A stretch of DNA of 5,481 nt from JBCBEX01 sp039177895. GTDB lineage: Bacteria > Bacteroidota > Rhodothermia > Rhodothermales > Rubricoccaceae. Location: assembly GCA_039177895.1 (NCBI GenBank), contig JBCDFO010000337.1:1-5481 (forward strand), written 5' to 3'. The notes below the pieces were generated by a model that searched no databases, was not told the DNA's origin, and saw only the letters and a list, made by a program, of their open reading frames with translations. A program made the position numbers and the translations under genes. Positions 1 to 5,449 of the stretch are shown here, one piece after another. Within the stretch, counting starts at the first letter, position 1. Each line of letters begins with the position of its first letter.

Positions 1-470
1 CCGTTCGGCATCGTATCTCGTCCCAGATCGTACGTCCGGCCAGGGGTGCCCGAGCGCCAGGCGTAGCTCGTCAGCGTACGCCCCTCCCCTGCGGCGAAGA
101 GCACGCCGTCGGGCGTCGTGCCGTCGGGGCCAAAGCGGGCGACGTTGACACTTTCGGACCGGTCTCGCACGTCGAATACGAGGGTGCCTGTCGCTATGTC
201 CAGGACGGCGAGTTGTCCGCGGTTGCTGCCGAATGCCACGTAGCGGCTGTCCGGCGTGAACGCGAAGCCGAAGAGCCGATCGCCATCCCCTATGTGGCGG
301 CGAAGTAGGCTCCAGTCGTCGGCGTTCCAGATCAGCAGCGTGCCAGTACCGGTGCTCGTCGCCACCAACGAGCCGTCGGGTGAGAAGGCGAGGTGGGCTC
401 GCACGACGTCCTGCGCCCTGGTCGGGAGCGTACAGAACAGCGCGGTGAGCAGAAGGAGGAGGTAGCGCAT
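1..470 (-). CDS. Exported WD40-repeat protein, N-terminal part (runs off left edge)
   Basis: An open frame starts at the ATG at 470-468 and stays open to the window edge, giving 156 residues with no stop. Residues 1-19 form a signal peptide: MRY, a run of five leucines and a short hydrophobic core, with probable cleavage after T-R-A so that the mature protein begins QD. There is no lipobox, because the only nearby cysteine (Cys13) is preceded by Phe. Beta-propeller blades follow: FSPDGSLVATS with LLIWN (about 29-49), FTPDSRYVAFGS with LAVLD (about 71-91), and a third beginning at FGPDG (about 113). The S/T-P-D-G/S turns and W-N or L-D strand ends are typical of WD40 repeats, which act as protein-interaction scaffolds. 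The product is therefore probably periplasmic or secreted; its partner is unknown. It is divergent from the cupin gene. No Shine-Dalgarno motif precedes the ATG. The fold is fairly certain, the function is not. Confidence 0.82.
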   Translation of the reverse strand, partial: MRYLLLLLTALFCTLPTRAQDVVRAHLAFSPDGSLVATSTGTGTLLIWNADDWSLLRRHIGDGDRLFGFAFTPDSRYVAFGSNRGQLAVLDIATGTLVFDVRDRSESVNVARFGPDGTTPDGVLFAAGEGRTLTSYAWRSGTPGRTYDLGRDTMPN

Positions 471-697
471 GGGAGGAGCGAGTGACGAGCAGGGCAAACC
501 GACGCACGGGTCGGCGAGAATGGAGACAACGTTCACGCACACGCGATGCCAGACCACCGCGCGCACTGTTTCGGCAAGGCCGCCGCTCCCGACTGAGCGC
601 CTGCGCCCAGCCCGCCGGGCGGCCCCGCTCGGAACCCGCCTCGACGGCTCCGGTGATACCGTTCGGTTGCCGTGCTCGACTCTCCGCTTCTACGTTC

Positions 698-1060
698 ATG
701 ATCCCGATCAACCTCGCTGACAAGTTCGCTGCGCTCGACGCGCTCTGGGAGCCACGCGTAGTCGCCGAACTCAACGGGCAGGCCGTCAAGGTCGCGCGCG
801 TGCAGGGCGACTTCGTGTGGCACAAGCACGACGACATCGATGAGCTTTTCTGGGTCGTGCGCGGACGGCTGCGCATCGAGTTTCGCGACCACACGGTGGA
901 GTTGGGTCCTGGCGAGGTCTGCGTGGTGCCGCGCGGCGTGGAGCACCGGCCCGTCGCCGACGAGGTGACCGAGATCGTGCTGTTCGAGCCGCTCGGCGTC
1001 GTCAATACCGGCGATGCGGCCCCGTCTGACCTGACCGCGCCCGTCGACGCCCGGCTCTGA
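698..1060 (+). CDS. Small single-domain cupin protein
   Basis: This is a 120-residue protein with both cupin motifs. Motif 1 is G37-x4-H42-x-H44-x4-E49-x6-G56; motif 2 is G72-x5-P78-x-G80-x2-H83. The three histidines and Glu49 are the expected metal ligands, so the fold should bind one divalent metal. The domain fills nearly the whole chain, as in the small mannose-6-phosphate-isomerase-like cupins; these have varied or unknown activities, so no reaction is assigned. The frame is open back to 482, but the upstream part is arginine-rich and unlike the family. The ATG at 698 gives MIPINLADKF, which matches how I recall these proteins beginning. The C-terminus (VVNTGDAAPSDLTAPVDARL) also resembles the family tail. 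There is no Shine-Dalgarno motif. Its TGA lies 108 bases before mrp, in the same frame; co-transcription is possible but not shown. Confidence 0.88.
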   Translation: MIPINLADKFAALDALWEPRVVAELNGQAVKVARVQGDFVWHKHDDIDELFWVVRGRLRIEFRDHTVELGPGEVCVVPRGVEHRPVADEVTEIVLFEPLGVVNTGDAAPSDLTAPVDARL

Positions 1061-1168
1061 CCGGCACACCCAGGGCGTGTCTTCGCCAACCCTGCGCGGA
1101 TCCAAGCGAACGGGCTGCGTTCCAGCACGTTCACACCAGCGCATGTTCCCACGCCTCCATTTCTGACG

Positions 1169-2029
1169 ATGCCTCCTCCGCCCTCCGGGCCGCAAGCGCC
1201 CACGCCTCCCTCGATCCCCGGCGTCAAAAACGCCATCGCCGTCGCGTCTGGCAAGGGCGGCGTCGGCAAGAGCACCGTCGCGGCCAACCTCGCCGTTGCG
1301 CTCAGCCGAGCCGGATACAAAGTTGGGCTCGTGGACACCGACATCTACGGCCCGAGCGTCCCGACGATGTTCGGCGTGCCCGAGGGTGAGAAGCCGCGCC
1401 TCAACGACCAGCGCAAGATCATCCCGCTGCGGCGCTACGGCGTGAAGCTGCTCTCGATGGGTTTCCTCGTGGACACCCGCAACGCCGTCATCTGGCGTGG
1501 CCCGATGGTGTCGTCCGCCGTCCGGCAGTTCCTCAACGACGCCGACTGGGGCGACCTCGACTATCTGGTCCTCGATCTCCCGCCGGGCACGGGCGACATC
1601 CAGCTCACCATCGTGCAGACGATCCCGCTCACCGGGTCGGTCGTCGTCTCAACACCGCAGAAGGTAGCGCTGGACGACGCGCGGAAAGGTGTGGCGATGT
1701 TCCAGAACGTGAACGTGCCGGTGCTCGGCATCGTGGAGAACATGGCCTACTTCGCGCCACCGGACAGGCCCGACCGGCGCTACTACCTCTTTGGCCAGGG
1801 CGGCGCGCGCAAGCTGGCCGAGGAACTCGGCGTCCCGCTGCTCGGCGAGGTGCCCATCGAGGAACAGCTCCGTGAGTCGGGCGACCGCGGCAAGCCCATC
1901 GTGGTGGCCGAGCCGGAGAGCGCTTCGGCGCGGGCGTTCGTCGGGATCGCCGAGGAGGCCGTGCGGCAGGTCGCCTTCCGCAACGAATCAGAGCCTCCGA
2001 CACAGCCCATCGAGATCTTGTACAAATGA
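1169..2029 (+). CDS. mrp: Mrp/NBP35-family P-loop ATPase, iron-sulfur cluster carrier type
   Basis: This is a 286-residue cytoplasmic ATPase of the Mrp/ApbC/Nbp35 family, whose members carry and deliver Fe-S clusters to apoproteins. Visible motifs are the deviant Walker A GKGGVGKST (28-36), the VDTDIYGPS switch (55-63), WRGPM (109-113), Walker B with LDLPPGTGD (135-143), the STPQ strand (161-164), VENMAYF (189-195) and FGQGG (208-212). Two things are unusual. The CXXC that usually follows the ENM(S/A)YF motif and bridges the dimer is replaced by a PPDRPDRRYY segment, and there is no cysteine anywhere in the protein. The N-terminal MIP18/DUF59 domain is also missing: only about 17 proline-rich residues precede the ATPase core. 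The frame is open upstream to the cupin stop but offers no ATG, GTG or TTG, which fixes the start at 1169. The NifU-domain gene lies 180 bases downstream, which supports an Fe-S role. Confidence 0.95.
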   Translation: MPPPPSGPQAPTPPSIPGVKNAIAVASGKGGVGKSTVAANLAVALSRAGYKVGLVDTDIYGPSVPTMFGVPEGEKPRLNDQRKIIPLRRYGVKLLSMGFLVDTRNAVIWRGPMVSSAVRQFLNDADWGDLDYLVLDLPPGTGDIQLTIVQTIPLTGSVVVSTPQKVALDDARKGVAMFQNVNVPVLGIVENMAYFAPPDRPDRRYYLFGQGGARKLAEELGVPLLGEVPIEEQLRESGDRGKPIVVAEPESASARAFVGIAEEAVRQVAFRNESEPPTQPIEILYK

Positions 2030-2209
2030 GGCTGTGTAGCGGGGTTGCGGTGATCCAGAATCGCTGCGTGACGACATCGTGCAGAGACGTTGCAGCGCGC
2101 TTCGGCTCCTGCGCCCCGTTTCACGCAGGAAACCGACGCCGAGCGTGCCGACCTGCGAACCTGATGCTAGCTAGGTCGTAGCACTCCGACACTAATCCAG
2201 ACATTGCCG

Positions 2210-2479
2210 ATGAGCACGACGACCGCCCTCCACGACGATGCGCTCACGCAACGCATCGAAGACACGCTCGACACGATCCGGCCCTACCTCATGGCCGACG
2301 GCGGCTCGGTGCGTCTCCAGAACGTCACCGACGACATGGTAGTCGAGCTTGAGCTCCTCGGTGCCTGCGGGACCTGCCCGATGAGCGCGATGACGCTCCG
2401 CGCCGGCATCGAACAGGCGCTCAAGCGCGCGATCCCCGAGATCACCCGCGTCGAAGCCGTCGCGCCCTCGGTAGCTTGA
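2210..2479 (+). CDS. NifU C-terminal-domain (Nfu-type) Fe-S scaffold protein
   Basis: This 89-residue protein consists of one NifU C-terminal domain. Nfu-type scaffolds assemble or hold a 4Fe-4S cluster between two subunits and pass it to target proteins. The landmarks are I-R-P-Y-L-x-A-D-G-G (23-32), the strand VRLQNVTDDMVVELELLGAC (34-53) and the cluster-binding C53-G-T-C56-P-M-S-x-M-T, followed by a helix (LRAGIEQALKRAIPE) and the terminal V-x-x-V strand. The size and order match stand-alone Nfu proteins; no N-terminal NifU scaffold or degenerate Nfu domain is fused. A TTG six bases upstream could add two residues (MP), but the ATG at 2210 is the natural start. No Shine-Dalgarno motif is present. 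It follows mrp in the same direction, so the two plausibly cooperate in cluster delivery, although the 180-base gap leaves room for a separate promoter. Confidence 0.93.
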   Translation: MSTTTALHDDALTQRIEDTLDTIRPYLMADGGSVRLQNVTDDMVVELELLGACGTCPMSAMTLRAGIEQALKRAIPEITRVEAVAPSVA

Positions 2480-2499
2480 CGGCTGTCTGGCCTGTGCCA

Positions 2500-2526
2500 A
2501 GCCTGCATGCCTACGGGCGGCAGGCT
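2500..2526 (+). terminator. Hairpin after the NifU-domain gene, possible terminator
   Basis: AGCCTGC (2500-2506) pairs perfectly with GCAGGCT (2520-2526). The 13-base loop holds a further GCC/GGC pairing. It begins 21 bases after the stop codon. The following bases are only moderately T-rich (CATTCCATTTCC), so the call is tentative. A second hairpin, GGCGG with CCGCC, follows at 2544-2562. Confidence 0.35.
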
Positions 2527-2678
2527 GCCATTCCATTTCCTCTGGCGGTTTGTGCTTCCGCCGTAGGTGCTTAGTTTCGGGCGCGCCCGCTCCCCCGCTT
2601 CGTTTGGGCGTGCCTCCTTCGCGACGTGTGTCCGCGCCTCCTTCCCCCGAGACGCCGACATCATCACCCCACGTTGCC

Positions 2679-3359
2679 ATGAGCGAGCACCGCAACATCA
2701 CTCGCATCGACATTGCGCCGAACGGAGCGTCGCCGCGCCGAAGCGCCACCCACGGGTGGCAGGTTCGCGTGCGCCGCAACGGGCAGCGCCACACCAAGTT
2801 TTTCTCGGACGCCCGCCACGGCGGCTCCGACGCGGCTCTAGCGGCCGCGCTGACCTACCGCGACACCTTGCTCGACGAACTCCCCGACGCTACCCCTCCT
2901 GCGGCCCGCCGCGCGTGGTCGAACACCGGCGTCTCCGGCCTCAGCCTCCGCACCAAATCCGGCAAGGACGGCGCGGACAAGCTCTACGTCCAGCTCTCCT
3001 GGATCGACGCCGAAGGCAAACGACGGGGGGCAGCCTATTCGGTGGCCAAGTGGGGCCTCCGGCGCGCGCTCTGGAACGGCTGCCTCCGCCTCTACCGCGA
3101 ACACGAGGAAGCAGGGCGCGACACCGTGGAGCCCCACATCAACTTCGCCACGGCGCAGGAGACGCTTAGCGACTTGCTTGATGCCGAGCAGCAGAAGGAA
3201 GCGGAAGCGAAGCGCGAGGAGGAAACCCGCCGCCGCGCGGAGGCTGCAGACCGGGGCGAGGTCGCCTCGCTCAACCTCGACCGCCTCGCGCCCGTGGAGC
3301 GGATGCAGAAGGAGGAGAAGATCCAGGAGCACCTGGAGTCGAAGCTGTTTGGCAAGTAG
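2679..3359 (+). CDS. Protein with two AP2-like domains and a charged coiled-coil tail
   Basis: This is a 226-residue protein. Residues 7-67 look like an AP2/ERF-type DNA-binding domain: ITRID, then GWQVRVRRNG (26-35), then KFFSD (40-44), then a helix (DAALAAALTYRDTLLDEL, 51-68). Residues 82-145 look like a second, more diverged copy: NTGVSGLSLRT, LYVQLSWIDAEGKRR (102-116), a YSVAKWG strand and a helix (LRRALWNGCLRLYREHEEAG). From about 160 to 192 the chain is a charged Glu/Lys/Arg/Ala coiled coil, and it ends ESKLFGK. In bacteria and phages AP2 domains are best known as the DNA-binding part of HNH homing endonucleases. No HNH domain is present here, so a DNA-binding or chromatin-like role is inferred, not shown. 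The frame is open back to 2550, but that part reads as arginine/proline-rich noncoding sequence, so the ATG at 2679 (MSEHRNITRI) is preferred. Confidence 0.75.
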   Translation: MSEHRNITRIDIAPNGASPRRSATHGWQVRVRRNGQRHTKFFSDARHGGSDAALAAALTYRDTLLDELPDATPPAARRAWSNTGVSGLSLRTKSGKDGADKLYVQLSWIDAEGKRRGAAYSVAKWGLRRALWNGCLRLYREHEEAGRDTVEPHINFATAQETLSDLLDAEQQKEAEAKREEETRRRAEAADRGEVASLNLDRLAPVERMQKEEKIQEHLESKLFGK

Positions 3360-3360
3360 G

Positions 3361-3400
3361 GCTGGAGGCTGTTACGTCGTCTCCAGCTGCATGCCTTTCT
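3361..3400 (+). terminator. Hairpin directly after the AP2-like gene, possible terminator
   Basis: GCTGGAG (3361-3367) pairs perfectly with CTCCAGC (3381-3387). One further G-C pair and a wobble pair lie inside, leaving a loop of about nine bases. It begins one base after the TAG stop of the AP2-like gene and is followed by TGCATGCCTTTCTCCTT, a weak T-rich stretch. Position and stem favour a terminator; the poor U-tract keeps confidence moderate. Confidence 0.45.
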
Positions 3401-3403
3401 CCT

Positions 3404-3488
3404 TGCCATGCTGAACTTGATTCAGCATCTCAGCGATGTCTCGAAACACCGCAGTCGTCAGAGATCCTGAAACCAGTTCAGGATGGCA
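3404..3488. repeat. Composite head-to-head palindromic repeat, copy 1 (REP/BIME-like)
   Basis: Two 30-base units face each other. Unit A (3404-3433) contains ATGCTGAA-CTTGA-TTCAGCAT, a perfect 8-bp stem with a 5-base loop (3408-3428). Unit B (3459-3488), read on the minus strand, is the same unit: ATCCTGAA-ACCAG-TTCAGGAT on the plus strand (3464-3484), again a perfect 8-bp stem. The units match at 25 of 30 positions, and two of the five differences are a paired G-C to C-G swap that keeps the stem. Between them lies a weaker inverted repeat, GCGATGT (3433-3439) with ACACCGC (3446-3452), carrying one mismatch. A related copy lies at 4375-4481. The layout resembles REP/BIME elements, which in other bacteria are moved by RAYT transposases; none is encoded here. 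Confidence 0.85.
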
Positions 3489-3560
3489 CGACTGCAACTT
3501 CTCAAACGGACTCGACATTCGCTCTAGGCTACACACTTTTTAGTATTTACCCCCTAGCCG

Positions 3561-4028
3561 ATGCACCCGAACGCCGCGCTGATCGACCGCTTCTACCGCG
3601 CCTTCCAGCAACGCGACGCGGAGGGGATGGCCGCGTGCTATCACTCGGATGTCGTCTTCAGCGACCCGGCGTTCCCACACCTCGAAGGCAACGAGGCCCG
3701 CGCGATGTGGGCGATGCTCTGCGAACGCGGCACCGACCTCGCGGTGACCTACAGCGATGTGCAGGCTGACGACACAACCGGCCGAGCGAAGTGGGAAGCC
3801 ACCTATTCCTTCGGCAAGCGCCGGGTCCACAACCGCATCCACGCCCACTTCCGGTTCGAGGACGGCCTAATCCGCGAGCACCGCGACGTGTTCAGCTTCC
3901 CGCGCTGGGCCCGCCAGGCGCTCGGTCCCATGGGACTCGCGCTCGGCTGGACGCCGTTCGTTCAGAACAAGGTGCGCCAGCAAGCCCGCAAAGGCCTCGA
4001 CCGGTTTATGGCAAAGCAATCTGGTTGA
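3561..4028 (+). CDS. NTF2/SnoaL-like family protein
   Basis: This 155-residue protein opens with the typical SnoaL-like/NTF2-like N-terminus: a helix (ALIDRFYRAFQQRDAEGMAACY, spanning about 6-27) followed by HSDVVFSDPAF (28-38). Beta strands follow: LAVTYSDVQADD, RAKWEATYSFG, VHNRIHAHFRFEDGLIREHRDVFSF. The fold is a cone-shaped alpha+beta barrel used for small-molecule binding or catalysis in many unrelated roles, so no reaction can be assigned. The C-terminal stretch (about 115-150), with RWARQALGPMGLALGWTPFV and an R/K-rich helix, is as I recall it from a bacterial subgroup of this family. There is no signal peptide; the protein is probably cytoplasmic. The ATG at 3561 is the natural start and has no Shine-Dalgarno motif; an AT-rich patch (3535-3550) just upstream may hold the promoter. 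The gene converges on tRNA-Ser. Confidence 0.88.
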   Translation: MHPNAALIDRFYRAFQQRDAEGMAACYHSDVVFSDPAFPHLEGNEARAMWAMLCERGTDLAVTYSDVQADDTTGRAKWEATYSFGKRRVHNRIHAHFRFEDGLIREHRDVFSFPRWARQALGPMGLALGWTPFVQNKVRQQARKGLDRFMAKQSG

Positions 4029-4046
4029 CGAACGCGTCACCGTAGA

Positions 4047-4081
4047 GATGCCTCGGCGGGGCTACCTGAAGGCGAGGCGTC
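4047..4081. terminator. Hairpin between the convergent NTF2-like and tRNA-Ser genes
   Basis: GATGCCTCG (4047-4055) pairs with CGAGGCGTC (4073-4081) over nine positions, one of them a T-G wobble, around a 17-base loop. It begins 19 bases after the NTF2-like stop codon. There is no T-tract on either side, so it may slow or end transcription from the left, or only protect a 3' end. Confidence 0.35.
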
Positions 4082-4100
4082 GGTACCCTCGATCGTGCCC

Positions 4101-4138
4101 AAAACCAAACGCCCCAGAATCGCTTGGATTCCAGGGCG
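4101..4138 (-). terminator. Intrinsic terminator of tRNA-Ser
   Basis: Read on the minus strand, CGCCCTGGAATC (4138-4127) pairs with GATTCTGGGGCG (4121-4110) over 12 positions with two adjacent G-U wobbles and a 5-base loop. It is followed at once by TTTGGTTTT (4109-4101). It lies 24 bases beyond the 3' end of tRNA-Ser in the direction of its transcription. The T-tract is only on this side, so it is oriented for the minus strand. Confidence 0.8.
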
Positions 4139-4162
4139 CTGTCCGCCAACGTGGGCGGGGTG

Positions 4163-4252
4163 CGGAGAGGGAGGGATTCGAACCCTCGATAGAGCTATAA
4201 ACCCTATACTCCCTTAGCAGGGGAGCGCCTTCAGCCACTCGGCCACCTCTCC
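4163..4252 (-). tRNA. trnS: tRNA-Ser (anticodon GCU)
   Basis: This is a complete 90-base class II tRNA. Acceptor arms GGAGAGG (4252-4246) and CCTCTCC (4170-4164) pair perfectly, with discriminator G at 4163. The D arm contains GGCCGAGTGGCTGAAGGC. The anticodon stem CTCCC/GGGAG encloses the loop CTGCTAA, giving anticodon GCU, which reads serine codons AGC and AGU. A long variable arm (TATAGGG with CTCTAT, closed by one G-U pair) is the serine hallmark. The T arm is GAGGG-TTCGAAT-CCCTC. The 3' CCA is not encoded (the next bases are CAC), so it must be added after transcription. A clear terminator follows at 4138-4101. Confidence 0.98.
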
Positions 4253-4374
4253 GGGTGCGCTTGGCGAAGCGAACTGCAGTTTTGTAGCACAGGCACGCAA
4301 GATAGGACGGCCTCGCAGCGCCGTCCACCCGTGCGCCGAAATTCAACAAAGGACAGCGCAAGACGTCCCACCTT

Positions 4375-4481
4375 TGTCATGCTGAACTTGATTCAGCATC
4401 TCATGCGACGCTCCAAGACATCGCAGTCGTCAGAGATTGGCTGCGCCTGCCTATGGCTCCGGATCGAGTCTGGGATGCCAT
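4375..4481. repeat. Composite palindromic repeat, copy 2 (second unit diverged)
   Basis: This copy has the same orientation as the one at 3404-3488. Unit A (from 4375) matches copy 1 at 28 of 29 positions and keeps the perfect stem ATGCTGAA/TTCAGCAT (4379-4399); 25 bases are identical (4379-4403 versus 3408-3432). The middle is recognisable with a one-base shift and ends in 16 identical bases (4422-4437 versus 3450-3465). After CAGAGAT the sequence departs from copy 1. A degenerate inverted unit can be seen at about 4457-4481: on the minus strand it reads ATGGCATCCCAGA-CTCGA-TCCGGAG, with the same spacing but an imperfect stem. That unit begins 24 bases after the atpG stop codon, so it may form part of the atpG 3' end. 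Unit A is certain; the second unit is less so. Confidence 0.75.
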
Positions 4482-4505
4482 CAGTGAGAGACCGAGCCAG
4501 CTTGA

Positions 4506-5444
4506 TTACGATGCCGCCTTGAGCGCTTCGGCACCGGACGAGATCTCGATGATCTCCGTCGTGATGGCAGCCTGGCGGGCGCGGTTGTAGGTCAGCTTGA
4601 GGTCCTTCAGCAGCTCGCCCGCGTTCGTGGTCGCGTTGTCCATCGCCACCATGCGCGCGCCTTGCTCGGCAGCGTTCGACTCCAGCAGCATGCGCCAGAG
4701 CTGGTAGGTGAGGAAGCGCGGCACGAGGTCGTCGAGGAGACGCTGCGCGTTGGGCTCGAAGATGTACTCGACCTCGCCTTGGTCCTCCGTCTCGACGTAG
4801 TCCTCGCTGGCCTGCATGACCGGCGTGAGGAAGCCGTCGGCGGGGATCGGGATGAGTTGCTCCGCGATCCGGTTCTGCGTGATCGTGTTCTTGAACTCGT
4901 TGTAGACGACCGTGACCTCGTCCCACTGGCCGGACTCCCAGCCTTCCGTCGCAGCTTCCACGACGCGGTTGGCCTGCGAAACCGTCAGCGCGTTGAACAC
5001 GCCGCGAAAGTCGGCCCCATCGGTGTCCATCACCATCTGGTAGCCGCGCTTCGAGAAGTGCTCGTGCGCCTTGCGGCCGACGGCGAGGAGGTAGAGGCCG
5101 CCCGCCGCTTCGAGGTCGGCGTAGCGCTCCGCGATGGTCGCCTCGGCCTTCTTGAGGATGTTCGTGTTGAACGCTCCAGCCAGGCCGCGGTCACTCGTCA
5201 CGACGACTACGAGGGCCGCGTCCACCGACTCCCGCTCCTGGAAGAGCGGGTGGCTCGACGGGTCCACGCCCGAGCGAAGGTGGCCGATCAGCTCGCGGAT
5301 TTTGAAAGCATAGGGGCGCGTGTTGAAGATGCGCTCCTGAGCCTTCCGCAGCTTCGCCGCCGCCACCATCTTCATGGCGCGCGTGATCTGCTGCGTGTTC
5401 TTGACCGACTTGATGCGGCCCCGGATGTCGCGAAGGGAAGCCAT
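4506..5444 (-). CDS. atpG: ATP synthase F1 subunit gamma
   Basis: This is the complete gamma subunit, 312 residues. Gamma is the central rotor shaft of F1Fo ATP synthase: its two terminal helices form a coiled coil inside the alpha3beta3 ring and couple proton or sodium flow to ATP synthesis at the inner membrane. The N-terminus MASLRDIRGRIKSVKNTQQI (1-20), then TRAMKMVAAAKLRKAQ (21-36), is highly conserved. The central Rossmann-like part contains VVVVTSDRGLAGAFNTNI. The C-terminal signature ITTEIIEISSGAEA (about 294-307) matches the family pattern I/V-T-x-E-x2-D/E-x3-G-A. It is slightly longer than the usual 285-300 residues, with an acidic stretch (EDYVETEDQGEVEYIFEPN) before the C-terminal helix. 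No atpD or atpC follows, so atpG ends its cluster here; atpA is expected upstream, off the right edge. The start has no Shine-Dalgarno motif. Confidence 0.98.
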   Translation of the reverse strand: MASLRDIRGRIKSVKNTQQITRAMKMVAAAKLRKAQERIFNTRPYAFKIRELIGHLRSGVDPSSHPLFQERESVDAALVVVVTSDRGLAGAFNTNILKKAEATIAERYADLEAAGGLYLLAVGRKAHEHFSKRGYQMVMDTDGADFRGVFNALTVSQANRVVEAATEGWESGQWDEVTVVYNEFKNTITQNRIAEQLIPIPADGFLTPVMQASEDYVETEDQGEVEYIFEPNAQRLLDDLVPRFLTYQLWRMLLESNAAEQGARMVAMDNATTNAGELLKDLKLTYNRARQAAITTEIIEISSGAEALKAAS

Positions 5445-5449
5445 GTGTG

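Noticed and set aside
482..697. N-terminal extension of the cupin protein in the same open frame
   Set aside because: The extra 72 residues are arginine-rich and have no cupin-family character; the family-like start is the ATG at 698.
1061..1168. Missing MIP18/DUF59 domain of Mrp hidden upstream
   Set aside because: The frame is open for 36 codons after the cupin TGA, but the translation does not resemble the domain, is too short and has no usual start codon.
533..1195. Long minus-strand open frame opposite the cupin gene
   Set aside because: It is the shadow of the cupin frame in GC-rich DNA; its protein is Arg/His/Gly-rich with no domain and spans the whole intergenic gap.
2167..2174. CTAGCTAG palindrome upstream of the NifU-domain gene
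   Set aside because: An 8-base palindrome with no second copy in the window and no flanking symmetry may be chance.
2550..2678. N-terminal extension of the AP2-like protein
   Set aside because: The sequence is proline/arginine-rich, overlaps hairpin-forming intergenic DNA and reads as translated noncoding sequence.
3404..3488. CRISPR repeat or insertion-sequence end
   Set aside because: The units are inverted rather than regularly spaced direct repeats, there are no spacers, and no transposase lies nearby.
3535..3550. AT-rich promoter-like patch before the NTF2-like gene
   Set aside because: TAGTAT could be a -10 and the patch stands out from the GC-rich surroundings, but no -35 fits and the leader would be only a few bases long.
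4281..4286. Candidate -10 element (TACAAA on the minus strand) for tRNA-Ser
   Set aside because: It is well placed about 30 bases upstream of the tRNA, but no matching -35 is present at suitable spacing, so it is too weak to list.
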